Notes: generated by a model not told the origin, from the letters alone. DNA of 41,789 bases from Actinoallomurus spadix (GCF_024055725.1 NZ_JAMXMX010000040.1:1-41789); one strand, 5' to 3'. Counted from the stretch's first letter, positions 16,439-25,122 are shown. Program-made: numbers and translations.

Positions 16439-17026
16439 TCAGACCTGGTCCTTCTGCCCTGGCTTGAGGCGCGGCTGCGGCATGCGGAACCGGCGGATCT
16501 GCATCGACCGGGTCGCGGTGTAGAAGCCGAGGCCGCGGAGGTTGTCGTCGGGGCAGCGCTCCTGGGCGAGCTTCTTCACCCGCCTGCCCAGGTAGATCGA
16601 CTCGCCGATGATCAGCACGAGCATGACCGGCCAGCCGAACTGGTAGACGTACGCCTTGATCGTCAGCGGCGCGACCATGGCCAGCAGCAGGATCAGCAGG
16701 GTGAGGTACATGAAGTACTCGCCGAACGTGCGCCGGGAGTCGACGAAGTCGCGGGCGAGCCGGCGGGCCGGCCCCTGGTCGCGCTTGGGCAGGTAGCGGT
16801 CGTCGCCGCGGGCCAGGCCCTCCTTGACCTTCTGGCGGTCCCGCGCCTGGCGCTCGCGGGCCTGCGCGTAGGCCTCCTTGCGTGACTTGGGCGCGGTGAT
16901 CGGCTGGCGGTTGCGCCTCTCCGCCTCGCGGCGCTTGGGCGTGGGACGGCCCTTCCCTCCCGATTTGGCGACCTCGGGGGTGGCGGAGGGCTCCTCTGTG
17001 GCGGTATCGGTACGGCGTCGGAACAC
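16439..17026 (-). CDS. DUF3043 family membrane protein
   Basis: The 195-residue product is an actinobacterial DUF3043 protein of unknown function. It has a charged N-terminal part with the family motif GRPTPKRREAERR, the LPKRDQGPARRLARDFVDSRR segment, two transmembrane helices (about 115-160) and a basic C-terminal tail ending in RFRMPQPRLKPG. The start is set at GTG 17026 (VFRRRTD), where homologues begin; a TAGGCT hexamer 7 nt upstream and no Shine-Dalgarno suggest a leaderless mRNA. It diverges from the pspA operon. Confidence 0.88.
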   Translation of the reverse strand: MFRRRTDTATEEPSATPEVAKSGGKGRPTPKRREAERRNRQPITAPKSRKEAYAQARERQARDRQKVKEGLARGDDRYLPKRDQGPARRLARDFVDSRRTFGEYFMYLTLLILLLAMVAPLTIKAYVYQFGWPVMLVLIIGESIYLGRRVKKLAQERCPDDNLRGLGFYTATRSMQIRRFRMPQPRLKPGQKDQV

Positions 17027-17033
17027 GCAGATC

Positions 17034-17039
17034 AGCCTA
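17034..17039 (-). promoter_or_regulatory. Candidate -10 box for the leaderless DUF3043 gene
   Basis: TAGGCT on the minus strand, 7 nt before the GTG at 17026. Confidence 0.42.
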
Positions 17040-17060
17040 CCGGCGCTCGCGGCGAACATA

Positions 17061-17090
17061 ATGACTGTCTCGGACGTTAACGCGTAGGGT
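17061..17090 (+). promoter_or_regulatory. Candidate pspA promoter
   Basis: ATGACT (17061-17066) and TAGGGT (17085-17090) are 18 bases apart, about 60 bases before the pspA start. No sigma54-type GG/GC box is seen, as expected for an actinobacterium. Confidence 0.4.
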
Positions 17091-17149
17091 GGTCAGCGAA
17101 TACCCCAGCAGCGTTGTTAGGCACCAGCGGAAGGGACCGGCCACGCGCG

Positions 17150-17980
17150 ATGAGCGTGATGAAGAGAATGTCGATGATCTTCAAATCCAAGGCCAACAAG
17201 GCTCTGGACCGGATGGAAGATCCTCGGGAGACCCTTGACTATTCCTACCAGCGCCAGCTTGAGATGCTGCAGAAGGTCCGCCGGGGGGTCGCGGACGTCG
17301 CCACCTCGCGCAAGCGTCTCGAGTTGCAGATCAACCAGCTGGAGCAGCAGCAGAACAAGCTGACCGAGCAGGGCAAGAAGGCGCTGCAGGTCGGGCGGGA
17401 GGACCTCGCCCGTGAGGCGCTGACCCGCCGTGCGGGCCTGGACGGCCAGTTGAACGACCTGCGCGCGCAGTATCAGCAGCTGCAGGGCGAGGAGGAGAAG
17501 CTCACGCTCGCCTCCCAGCGCCTGCAGGCCAAGGTCGACTCCTTCCGTACGCGCAAGGAGACGATCAAGGCCACCTACACGGCGGCCGAGGCGCAGACCA
17601 AGATCAACGAGGCGTTCTCCGGCATTTCCGAGGAGATGGGCGACGTCGGCCTGGCGATCCAGCGCGCCGAGGAGAAGACCGAGAACATGAAGGCGCGCGC
17701 CGGCGCCATCGACGAGCTGCTCGCCTCGGGCGCTCTGGAGGACTACTCCGGCCCGCGCGACGACATCCAGGCCGAGCTCGACCGCATGGGCAGCGGCCCG
17801 GGCGTCGACCTCGAGCTCGAGCAGATGAAGGCCGAGCTGGGCATGGGTTCCGCGCCCAAGCAGCTGGACGCCGCGCCCGGCCAGGAGGCGCAGGGCCGGC
17901 AGGCGGCTCCGCAGCAGCAGGCCGCCCCGCATCAGCAGCCGCAGCCCCAGCGGCCGTACCAGCCGGGGGAGGGTCAGTGA
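17150..17980 (+). CDS. pspA: PspA/IM30 family membrane-stress protein
   Basis: PspA is an ESCRT-III-like peripheral membrane protein that polymerises to protect the cytoplasmic membrane under envelope stress. The 276-residue product starts with an amphipathic helix (MKRMSMIFKSKANKAL), followed by a long helical coiled-coil (about 25-220) and a low-complexity Gln/Pro-rich tail (about 240-276). The ATG at 17150 is preceded at some distance by GGAAGGGA; an ATG three codons later is possible. Its stop overlaps the pspAA start as GTGA. The set pspA-pspAA-htpX-pspAB is a known actinobacterial arrangement. Confidence 0.93.
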   Translation: MSVMKRMSMIFKSKANKALDRMEDPRETLDYSYQRQLEMLQKVRRGVADVATSRKRLELQINQLEQQQNKLTEQGKKALQVGREDLAREALTRRAGLDGQLNDLRAQYQQLQGEEEKLTLASQRLQAKVDSFRTRKETIKATYTAAEAQTKINEAFSGISEEMGDVGLAIQRAEEKTENMKARAGAIDELLASGALEDYSGPRDDIQAELDRMGSGPGVDLELEQMKAELGMGSAPKQLDAAPGQEAQGRQAAPQQQAAPHQQPQPQRPYQPGEGQ

Positions 17981-18255
17981 TCGTCCGGCTGATGGGCGAG
18001 GGCCAGCTCAACGTCGCCGACGGGGACCTGGCCGCCCTGAACGACCTCGACGCCGACCTCGAGAAGGCCATCGAGACCGGTGACGAGGACCAGTTCCGCG
18101 GCGCGCTGCACGCGTTGCTCGAACGGGTGCGCACGGTGGGCGAGCCGTTGCCGCCGGAGGAGCTCGAGCCGTCGGACCTCATCCTGCCGCCCGCGGACGC
18201 GACGATGGAGGAGGTCCGCGCGATGCTGGGTGACGAAGGGCTCATCCCCGACTGA
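17977..18255 (+). CDS. pspAA: PspA-associated protein PspAA
   Basis: The 92-residue acidic protein matches the PspAA domain found immediately after pspA in actinobacteria: MIVRLMGEGQLNVADGDLAALNDLDADLEKAI, then a C-terminal LPPADATMEEVRAMLGDEGLIPD. The GTG start overlaps the pspA stop by four bases, so it is probably translated by coupling. Its role is thought to be as a PspA partner; no catalytic residues are evident. Confidence 0.88.
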   Translation: MIVRLMGEGQLNVADGDLAALNDLDADLEKAIETGDEDQFRGALHALLERVRTVGEPLPPEELEPSDLILPPADATMEEVRAMLGDEGLIPD

Positions 18256-18326
18256 CCCCATTACGGCACAAGCGGGCCGGTCCGCACGTTCTACCTAAAG
18301 AAGCGTCGGACGGGGAGGAAGGGGAC

Positions 18327-19256
18327 ATGATGGAGCGCTCGCGCTTCGCACCCGACCGGGGGCTCACATCGCGCATGCTGCTGACGATGTTCCTGCTGGG
18401 GCTGCTGTACATCGCCTTCGTCGGGTTCTTCTTCGTGTTCGTGCCACGGCTATGGCTGGTCGTCCTGGTCATCGCCGTGGCCTTCCTCCTGGCCCAGTAC
18501 TTCTTCTCCGACCGGCTCGCGCTGTTCGCCATGCACGGGCGCGTCGTGTCGGCGGAGGAGGCGCCGGAGCTGCACGGCGTGATCGACCGGATCTGCGCCA
18601 TGTCCGACATGCCGAAGCCGAAGGTGGCGATCGCCGACACCGACGTGCCGAACGCCTTCGCCACCGGACGCAACCAGCAGAACGCCGTGGTCTGCGTCAC
18701 GACGGGCCTGCTCCACCGGCTCGACACGGTCGAGCTGGAGGCCGTGCTGGCGCACGAGCTGTCCCACGTCGCCCACCGCGACGTCGCGGTGATGACGATC
18801 GCGTCGTTCCTCGGCATCCTGGCCGGCCTGCTCACGCGGTTCGGCCTGGAGTGGGGCCTGTGGGGCGGCTTCAACGACCGGAACCGCAACAACAACGACC
18901 AGAGCACCGCGATGGTGCTGCTGGTCGTCATCGGGGTCAGCGCCGCGGTCTACGCCATCAGCTTCCTGCTGACCCGCGCCCTGTCGCGCTACCGCGAGCT
19001 GTCGGCCGACCGCGCCGCGGCGCTGCTGACCGGGCGGCCGTCCGCGCTGGCGGCCGCGCTCACCAAGGTCACCGGCGAGATGTCCCGCATCCCGACCAGG
19101 GACCTGCGGGCCGCCGAGCCGTTCAACGCCTTCTACTTCGCGCCCGCCCTCAGCAAGGGGCTCAGCATCTCGACGCTCTTCTCCACCCACCCGTCGCTGG
19201 ACCAGCGGCTCGAACAGCTCGCCAAGATCTCCGCTCAGCTCGGCCGGGGAGTCTGA
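18327..19256 (+). CDS. htpX: HtpX family zinc metalloprotease
   Basis: This M48 integral membrane protease degrades damaged membrane proteins. The 309-residue product has two N-terminal transmembrane helices, the zinc motif HELSH in LEAVLAHELSHVAHRD (about residues 140-155), the third ligand region ELSADRAAA, and a second hydrophobic pair. GGGGAGGAAGGGGA precedes the ATG at 18327. It stands in the psp array, 71 bases after pspAA, and may share its transcript. Confidence 0.95.
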   Translation: MMERSRFAPDRGLTSRMLLTMFLLGLLYIAFVGFFFVFVPRLWLVVLVIAVAFLLAQYFFSDRLALFAMHGRVVSAEEAPELHGVIDRICAMSDMPKPKVAIADTDVPNAFATGRNQQNAVVCVTTGLLHRLDTVELEAVLAHELSHVAHRDVAVMTIASFLGILAGLLTRFGLEWGLWGGFNDRNRNNNDQSTAMVLLVVIGVSAAVYAISFLLTRALSRYRELSADRAAALLTGRPSALAAALTKVTGEMSRIPTRDLRAAEPFNAFYFAPALSKGLSISTLFSTHPSLDQRLEQLAKISAQLGRGV

Positions 19257-19292
19257 CATGGGCGACACGCTGTTTTCAGCCCAGGAGTCTTA

Positions 19293-19862
19293 ATGGGAAT
19301 CCTCGACACGCTGCTGGGCCGGTCCAAGCCCAAGAGACCCGACCTCGACCGGCTGTTCGCGCTGCCGACCGCGGCCGTGACCCTGGAGGCCGCGGCCGGA
19401 CTGACGCCCACGGGAGTCGGCGCGGTCTGCTTCCGGGCCGCCGAGGGCGCGGCGTTCGCCCAGATCGAGCAGGACGTGCGCGAGCTCCTGGACGCCGGTG
19501 ACGGGCCGAAGGTCGAGCTGAGCACCGACGCGTACGGCTACACCTGGCTGGTGGCCCGGCACGCCCCGGCCGATCTCGAGGGCCTCGTCACGGACCTCCA
19601 CGCGGTCAACGCCGCCCTGGAGTCCGGCGGGTTCGGCCCGCAACTGCTGTGCTCGCTGGTGGCCTTCACCGGGCCGGACGACAGGCGCTTCGGCCTCGTC
19701 TACCTCTACAAGCGCGGCACCTTCTACCCCTTCGCCCCGATGCCGGGCGAGAGGCGGGACAACGCCCTGGAGCTGCAGGTCCGCGGCGCGGTCGGCGCGG
19801 ACCTGCCCGTCGAGGGCGACCTGAGCCGGTGGTTCCCGGTATGGGGCGCTCCCGGGTTGTGA
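19293..19862 (+). CDS. pspAB: PspA-associated protein PspAB
   Basis: The 189-residue protein matches the actinobacterial PspAB family: MGILDTLLGRSKPKRPDLDRLFALPTA start, LVAFTGPDDRRFGLVYLYKRGTFYPFAP core and a RWFPVWG ending. It has no membrane helix and no recognisable active site. It lies 36 bases after htpX, and its stop overlaps the GTG of the following ABC ATPase by four bases, tying the psp module to the transporter. Confidence 0.88.
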   Translation: MGILDTLLGRSKPKRPDLDRLFALPTAAVTLEAAAGLTPTGVGAVCFRAAEGAAFAQIEQDVRELLDAGDGPKVELSTDAYGYTWLVARHAPADLEGLVTDLHAVNAALESGGFGPQLLCSLVAFTGPDDRRFGLVYLYKRGTFYPFAPMPGERRDNALELQVRGAVGADLPVEGDLSRWFPVWGAPGL

Positions 19863-20530
19863 CCTTCGTCCTCGAGGCCGTCGGCGTACGCCACGGCGAC
19901 GCCGTCATCCTCGACGACATCAGCGTCGCGCTCCGGTCCGGGCGATGCACGGCGATCGCCGGGCCCAGCGGCGCGGGCAAGTCGACGCTGCTGCGCCTGC
20001 TCAACCGGATGCTGGAGCCGACCAGCGGCCGTGTCCTCCTCGACGGCACCCCGCTCCCGGCGCTCGACGTGCCGGCGCTGCGCCGCCGCGTCGGCCTCGT
20101 CGCGCAGCAGCCGACCCTGCTCACCGATACCGTCCTGGACGATCTGCGGGTCGGGCGCCCCGATCTGACGGAGGACGAGGCGCGCTCTCTCCTCGCCGAG
20201 ACCGGTCTGCCCCCCGCCTTCGCCGAACGCCCGACCGCCGGGCTGTCCGGGGGCGAGGCCCAGCGCGTCTGCCTGGCCCGTACGCTGGCGCTCCGCCCCG
20301 AGGTCCTCCTTCTCGACGAACCCACCTCCGCGCTCGACCACGCCAGCGCCGAGGCCATCGAGCAGGTCGTCAAGGACCTGCGGGCGGCCGGCGGAACCGC
20401 CGTCCTGGTGAGCCACGACACGGCGCAGGCCCGGCGGCTCGCCGACGACGTGCTCGTCCTTCATGCCGGGCGGCTGGCGGAGCACGGCCCTCCGGAGCAG
20501 ATCGCCTACCTGCGGCCCGTGTCCTCGTGA
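19859..20530 (+). CDS. FetA/YbbL-type ABC transporter ATPase
   Basis: The 223-residue protein is a single ABC ATPase with Walker A GPSGAGKST, Q-loop VAQQPTLL, signature LSGGEAQRVCLAR, Walker B VLLLDEPTSALD and switch histidine in VSHDTAQ. With the following FetB-like permease it forms the pair known in E. coli as FetAB (YbbLM), linked to iron homeostasis and oxidative-stress resistance. The start is GTG 19859, which overlaps the pspAB stop; ATG 19841 is the alternative. It overlaps the permease start by four bases. Confidence 0.88.
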   Translation: MTFVLEAVGVRHGDAVILDDISVALRSGRCTAIAGPSGAGKSTLLRLLNRMLEPTSGRVLLDGTPLPALDVPALRRRVGLVAQQPTLLTDTVLDDLRVGRPDLTEDEARSLLAETGLPPAFAERPTAGLSGGEAQRVCLARTLALRPEVLLLDEPTSALDHASAEAIEQVVKDLRAAGGTAVLVSHDTAQARRLADDVLVLHAGRLAEHGPPEQIAYLRPVSS

Positions 20531-21300
20531 GCGCGCACTCTCAGGTGCACGTCCCGTCGTGGCCGGGCGTCATCGCCTCACTCGCGCTGGTCGCCGTCGC
20601 GCTCGGGATCGTCGCGCGGGCACGCCTGCGGATCAGCCGCGAACTCGTCATCGCCGCCGTCCGCGCCGGCGTGCAGCTCGTCGCCGTCGGCGCCCTGCTG
20701 CTCGCCATCTTCGAGTACGCCGGGCTCCCCGGGGCGTTCGCCTGGGCGGCGGTCATGGTGGTCATCGCCGGGCAGGTCGCCGGGCGGCGCGGCTCGGGGG
20801 TGCCCCGGTCCCGGGTGGCCGCCACCGCGGGCCTGGCGGCGGGCGGCGGCACGACGCTGCTCGCCCTCGTCCTGCTCGGCGTCATTCCCGCCCAGGCGCG
20901 CGTCGTCGTCCCCGTCGCCGGAATGATCATCGGCGGCTCGATGCAGGCCGCCGGCCTGGCGCTCCGGCGCGTACGGGACGCGGTGACGTCCGGCCGGGCC
21001 GCGATCGAGGCCCGGCTGTCGCTGGGTCTCACCGCCCGTGAGGCGTTCGCGCCGCACACCCGCGACGCGCTGCACACCGCGCTGCTGCCCGTCGTCGACT
21101 CCACGAAGGTCGTCGGGCTGATCACCCTGCCCGGCGCGATGACCGGCCTGATCCTCGGCGGGGTCGATCCGCTGACCGCGATCCGCTATCAGATCGTCGT
21201 GATGTACATGCTGCTCGCGGCGGCGGCCGTCAGCGCGTACGTCACGACCCGCCTCGCCGAGGCCGCCCTCTTCGACGAGGCCCACCGCCTCCGCTGTTAG
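20527..21300 (+). CDS. FetB/YbbM-type ABC transporter permease
   Basis: The 257-residue product has about seven hydrophobic segments and conserved UPF0014/FetB blocks: ELVIAAVRAGVQLVAVGALL, MIIGGSMQAAGLAL, TALLPVVDSTKVVGLITLPGAMTGLILGG and the ending RYQIVVMYMLLAA. In E. coli the family is implicated in iron export. The GTG at 20527 overlaps the ATPase stop as GTGA. It is the last gene of the psp-fet array. Confidence 0.9.
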   Translation: MSAHSQVHVPSWPGVIASLALVAVALGIVARARLRISRELVIAAVRAGVQLVAVGALLLAIFEYAGLPGAFAWAAVMVVIAGQVAGRRGSGVPRSRVAATAGLAAGGGTTLLALVLLGVIPAQARVVVPVAGMIIGGSMQAAGLALRRVRDAVTSGRAAIEARLSLGLTAREAFAPHTRDALHTALLPVVDSTKVVGLITLPGAMTGLILGGVDPLTAIRYQIVVMYMLLAAAAVSAYVTTRLAEAALFDEAHRLRC

Positions 21301-21347
21301 CCCTCCTGCCGCCGCTCGGTCGCCCTCGGATCGGCGGTGAGACGCTG

Positions 21348-21353
21348 TATGGT
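21348..21353 (+). promoter_or_regulatory. Candidate -10 box for the LuxR/STAND regulator
   Basis: TATGGT in the 99-base gap after fetB; the regulator ATG follows 46 bases later with AAGAGG as ribosome binding site. No clear -35 is visible. Confidence 0.35.
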
Positions 21354-21399
21354 GGGGTTCAGCCAGAATTCGCTGGTCAGAGCCGGATAAGAGGCTTCG

Positions 21400-23733
21400 A
21401 TGACGGTTACTACATCGAGCACCTTGAGGCGGAGACCCACCGCCTGGCTCCCCGCGGAGATGACCACCTTCGTGGGGCGCCGGCGCGAGATGGCCGAAGT
21501 CAAACGCCTGCTGTCGCTGTCACGCATCGTGACCCTCACCGGGCCGGGCGGGGTCGGTAAGACCCGGCTCGCCCTGCGGGTGGCCGCCGAGGTGAGACGT
21601 GCCTACCCGGACGGTGTCTGGCTGGTCGAGCTCGCGGAGCTGGACAACCCGAAACTGCTCGCCCAGGAGCTGGTCGCCGCGCTGGGGATTCAGAGCCGTT
21701 CGGCCGAGCGCCCCGACGAGGTGCTGATCGAGCATCTGGCCGGCAAGCGGACGCTGGTGATCCTCGACAACTGCGAGCACCTCCTCCAGGCGTGCGGCAT
21801 GCTGGTGCGGACGCTGCTGCGCTCGGTCCCGGAGCTGCACATCCTGGCCACGAGCCTGCAGCCGCTGGGCATCTTCAGCGAGCAGTCCTACGTCGTGCCC
21901 ACGCTGTCGCTGCCGGCCAACGAATCGGAACAGAGCACCGCCACGTCCGACGCGGTCCGGCTCTTCACCGAGCGGGCCGAGGCGGTGCTGCCCGGATTCA
22001 CCCTCACGGATCGCAACCGGGAGGCCGTCGAGCGCATCTGCAGGCGCCTGGACGGGCTCCCGCTCGCCATCGAACTCGCCGTGGTACGACTGCGGGCCCT
22101 CTCGGTCGAGCAGCTGCTCGACCGGCTCGACGACCGCCTCCGGCTCCTGTCGATGGAGTCGAGCGCCGTCACGTCGCGCCATCAGACACTCCGCGCCCTG
22201 CTCGACTGGAGTTACGCCCTGTGCACCGAGAAGGAGCGACTCCTGTGGGCGCGGATCTCGGTGTTCACCGGCAGCCTGGACCTCGAGGCGGCCGAAGAGG
22301 TCTGCGCAGGCGACGGCATCGACCGCGCCGAGATCGTCAAACTGGTGATCGGCCTCGTGGAGAAGTCGGTGCTCATCCGGGACGAGGGCCCGGGCGGGGT
22401 GCGGTTCCGGCTGCTGGAGACCATCCGGCGGTACGGCCGGGAGCGCCTGGCCGTCTCCGGGGAGAGATCGGCGATCGAGCTCGAGTACCGCGACTACTAC
22501 CGCAGACTCTCCCGCGCGTTGAAGGCGCGCCTGTTCGGCCCGGAGCAGATGGAGACGCTCAACCGGATGCGGGTGGAGTATCCCAACCTGCGCACCGCCC
22601 TGGAGTACTGCTACGCCGAACGCGCCGGACTCTGCATCGACATGGCCAGCGACCTGCTCTACCACTGGGTGACCAGTTACCACCTGGGGGAGGGACGCGA
22701 CTGGCTCGAGCAGGGGCTCGCCGACTCCGGCGTGCGGGTCGAGATCAGGGCCCGGGCGCTGGCGGCGTGCGGCTGGCTCGCCATCATGCAGGGGGATCCG
22801 GAGTCCGCCACCAAGAGGCTCGCCGAGAGCCGGGCCCTCGCCGAGCAGTTCGGGCTGGAACAGGTCCTCGGTTACGTCGCCCAGTACTCCGGGACCGTCG
22901 CCATGCACGCCGGGGACGGCGAAACGGCGGTCGGGTTCTACCGGGACGCGCTGACCCACCATCGCGCCACCCAGGACCCCCTCGGCGAGGTGCTGGCGCT
23001 CATCCGGCTCTCCCTCGCGTACTCCTCCCTGGGGGACTCCGAGCGGGCCGTCGCCACCGCCGAAGAGGGCATGGCCATCTGTGACGCCCATGGAGAACGC
23101 TGGCAGAAGGCGTACGCGATGACGGCGCTCGGCTTCGAGGTCTGGCGCCAGGGCGATCCGCGGCGCGCCGCCTCCCTGGCGCGGGAGAGCCTGCGGACCA
23201 ATCGCCTGCTGGGCGACCCCCTGGGGATGGGCATCAGCCTCGAGGTGCTGGCCTGGATCGCCGCCGGTGAGGAGGACTACGCACGGGCGGCCGAACTGCT
23301 GGGCGTCCTGGGGAACCTCTGGGAGGCGACCGGCGCGCGGATGCCGGGATACGAGTACCTCGCCGTTCACCACGAGGAGTGCGTGGCCCGTACGCGCCGC
23401 GGGCTCGGGGACGAGGCGTTCCGTGCGGCCGTCGAACGCGGCACCCGGCTCTCCGAGGACGACGCCCTCGACCAGGCCCTCCTGGAGCGTCGGCCTTCGC
23501 CTGCCGCCGGCCCGCCGCCCAAGGCGGGCGGGGACAGGTGGGCGCCGCTGACCAGGCGGGAGACGGAGATCGCCCGGCTGGTCGCGCGGGGGATGAGCAA
23601 CAAGGAGATCGCGGCGTCCCTCGTGATCGCCCAGCGCACGGCGGAGGGCCACGTCGAGCACATCCTCGCCAAGCTCGGCTTCACCTCCCGCACCCAGATC
23701 GCCGCCTGGGTCGCCGAGCACACCTCGCCGTGA
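21400..23733 (+). CDS. STAND-type ATPase transcriptional regulator with LuxR HTH
   Basis: The 777-residue regulator has an N-terminal NTPase with Walker A GPGGVGKT (48-55) and Walker B LVILDNCEH (about 119-127), the sensor/winged-helix region (LPLAIELAV, LDWSYALCTEKERLLWARISVF), a helical TPR-like middle (about 380-690), and a C-terminal LuxR helix-turn-helix (LTRRETEIARLVARGMSNKEI, about 710-775). Ligand-controlled ATPase switching of DNA binding is typical of such proteins. Unlike AfsR-type relatives it has no N-terminal DNA-binding domain. Its targets are unknown; it stands alone between fetB and a convergent nadA. Confidence 0.9.
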   Translation: MTVTTSSTLRRRPTAWLPAEMTTFVGRRREMAEVKRLLSLSRIVTLTGPGGVGKTRLALRVAAEVRRAYPDGVWLVELAELDNPKLLAQELVAALGIQSRSAERPDEVLIEHLAGKRTLVILDNCEHLLQACGMLVRTLLRSVPELHILATSLQPLGIFSEQSYVVPTLSLPANESEQSTATSDAVRLFTERAEAVLPGFTLTDRNREAVERICRRLDGLPLAIELAVVRLRALSVEQLLDRLDDRLRLLSMESSAVTSRHQTLRALLDWSYALCTEKERLLWARISVFTGSLDLEAAEEVCAGDGIDRAEIVKLVIGLVEKSVLIRDEGPGGVRFRLLETIRRYGRERLAVSGERSAIELEYRDYYRRLSRALKARLFGPEQMETLNRMRVEYPNLRTALEYCYAERAGLCIDMASDLLYHWVTSYHLGEGRDWLEQGLADSGVRVEIRARALAACGWLAIMQGDPESATKRLAESRALAEQFGLEQVLGYVAQYSGTVAMHAGDGETAVGFYRDALTHHRATQDPLGEVLALIRLSLAYSSLGDSERAVATAEEGMAICDAHGERWQKAYAMTALGFEVWRQGDPRRAASLARESLRTNRLLGDPLGMGISLEVLAWIAAGEEDYARAAELLGVLGNLWEATGARMPGYEYLAVHHEECVARTRRGLGDEAFRAAVERGTRLSEDDALDQALLERRPSPAAGPPPKAGGDRWAPLTRRETEIARLVARGMSNKEIAASLVIAQRTAEGHVEHILAKLGFTSRTQIAAWVAEHTSP

Positions 23734-23798
23734 CCTTTCGGCGCTTCTGATCGTTGAGGCGTGCGCCGTCCCCGGGTCACTGAACCCAGTCGCGCGCA

Positions 23799-23824
23799 CG
23801 GGCGGCCGGCGGAAGGGCCGCCCG
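23799..23824. terminator. Hairpin terminator between luxR-type gene and nadA
   Basis: Arms CGGGCGGCC (23799-23807) and GGCCGCCCG (23816-23824) around an 8-base loop, between two convergent genes. Confidence 0.65.
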
Positions 23825-23846
23825 ACCGCCCGTGAGCGGTCGCCGG

Positions 23847-24998
23847 CTAGGGGAGCGCGAGCATCTGGTCGAGGGCGGCGCGGGCGTAGTGGGCGGTCTC
23901 CTCGTCGACCGTGATCTGGTTGACGACCTCGCCGCGGGCCAGGGACTCCAGCGACCGGACCAGGTGCGGCAGGTCGATGCGGTTCATCGTCGAGCAGAAG
24001 CAGACGGTCTTGTCGAGGAAGACGATCGTCTTGTCGGAGTGGCGGTCGGCGAGGCGCTTCACGAGGTTCAGCTCCGTGCCGACGGCCCACGCCGACCCGG
24101 CGGGCGCCTCGTCGAGCATCCGGATGATGTACTCCGTCGACCCGATGTGGTCGGCCTCCCTGACGACCTCGTGGCGGCACTCCGGGTGCACGAGGACGTT
24201 GACGCCCGGGATCCGCGCCCGTACGTCGTCCACGGACTCCTTGCTGAACCGTCCGTGCACCGAGCAGTGCCCGCGCCACAGGATCATCGTGGCGGCGCGC
24301 AGCTCGTCCGTGGCGAGCCCGCCGTCCGGGCGGTGCGGGTTGTAGACGACGCAGTCGTCCAGCCCCAGGCCCATCTCGAGCACGGCGGTGTTGCGGCCGA
24401 GGTGCTGGTCCGGCAGGAACAGCACCTTCGAGCCCTTGGAGAACGCCCACTCGAGGGCACGGCGCGCGTTGGAGGACGTGCAGACCGTGCCGCCGTGCCG
24501 GCCGACGAACGCCTTGATGTCGGCCGAGGAGTTCATGTAGGTGATCGGCACGACGTCGTCGGCGATCCCGGCGTCCTCCAGGACCTCCCAGCACTCCTCG
24601 ACCTGGTCGTAGGTCGCCATGTCGGCCATCGAGCAGCCGGCGGCCAGGTCCGGCAGGACGACCCGCTGATCGGGGCCGGTCAGGATGTCGGCGGACTCGG
24701 CCATGAAGTGCACGCCGCAGAAGACGACGTACGGCGCCTGCGGCCGGGCCGCGGCCTCCTGTGCGAGCTTGAAGGAGTCGCCCGTGACGTCCGCGAACTG
24801 GATGACCTCGTCGCGCTGGTAGTGGTGGCCCAGCACGAACAGCCGCTCGCCCAGGGCCGCCTTGGCCGCGTGGGCCCGCTCGACCAGGGCCGGGTCGGAG
24901 GCGGGCGGCAGGTCGCCCGGACAGGAGACGCCGCGCTCACTCGCCGGGTCGGCGCCGCGGCCGAGGAGTAGCAGGGGGCTGCCGATGTCGATGGTCAC
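23847..24998 (-). CDS. nadA: Quinolinate synthase A
   Basis: NadA condenses iminoaspartate with dihydroxyacetone phosphate to quinolinate in de novo NAD synthesis and carries a [4Fe-4S] cluster. The 383-residue product shows LGHHYQRDEVIQFAD (about 58-72), the three ligand cysteines in VVFCGVHFMAES, VHPECRHE and CFCSTMNR, and the NSSADIKAFVG block. GGGAG lies upstream of the GTG at 24998. nadB and nadC are not in the window. It diverges from erpA, a cluster-delivery protein, across an inverted repeat that may be a shared operator. Confidence 0.95.
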   Translation of the reverse strand: MTIDIGSPLLLLGRGADPASERGVSCPGDLPPASDPALVERAHAAKAALGERLFVLGHHYQRDEVIQFADVTGDSFKLAQEAAARPQAPYVVFCGVHFMAESADILTGPDQRVVLPDLAAGCSMADMATYDQVEECWEVLEDAGIADDVVPITYMNSSADIKAFVGRHGGTVCTSSNARRALEWAFSKGSKVLFLPDQHLGRNTAVLEMGLGLDDCVVYNPHRPDGGLATDELRAATMILWRGHCSVHGRFSKESVDDVRARIPGVNVLVHPECRHEVVREADHIGSTEYIIRMLDEAPAGSAWAVGTELNLVKRLADRHSDKTIVFLDKTVCFCSTMNRIDLPHLVRSLESLARGEVVNQITVDEETAHYARAALDQMLALP

Positions 24999-25020
24999 TG
25001 GGAGGCTCCCTTGACAGACT

Positions 25021-25039
25021 TATCGTCTCTTTGACGATA
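25021..25039. promoter_or_regulatory. Perfect inverted repeat in the nadA-erpA divergent region; candidate operator
   Basis: TATCGTC (25021-25027), spacer TCTTT, GACGATA (25033-25039): 7-base perfect arms 23 bases before the nadA start. GACGATACGTCATCGTACG next to it repeats the GACGAT/GTCATCG words. The low-GC, palindromic character in this genome suggests a repressor site, perhaps for an NAD regulator (NrtR-like) or an Fe-S regulator. The factor is not identifiable from the sequence. Confidence 0.55.
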
Positions 25040-25122
25040 CGTCATCGTACGGGCGAGCGGTCAAGCCGCGGGGAGCGGGTGTGAAAGAACCCGCTCATTG
25101 GGGAATGCCCCCCGGCAACGGG

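Noticed and set aside
21520-24594. A 1024-codon minus-strand open frame
   Set aside because: It runs antisense through the LuxR/STAND gene and out of frame over nadA; no domain pattern, and the true genes on both strands are unambiguous.
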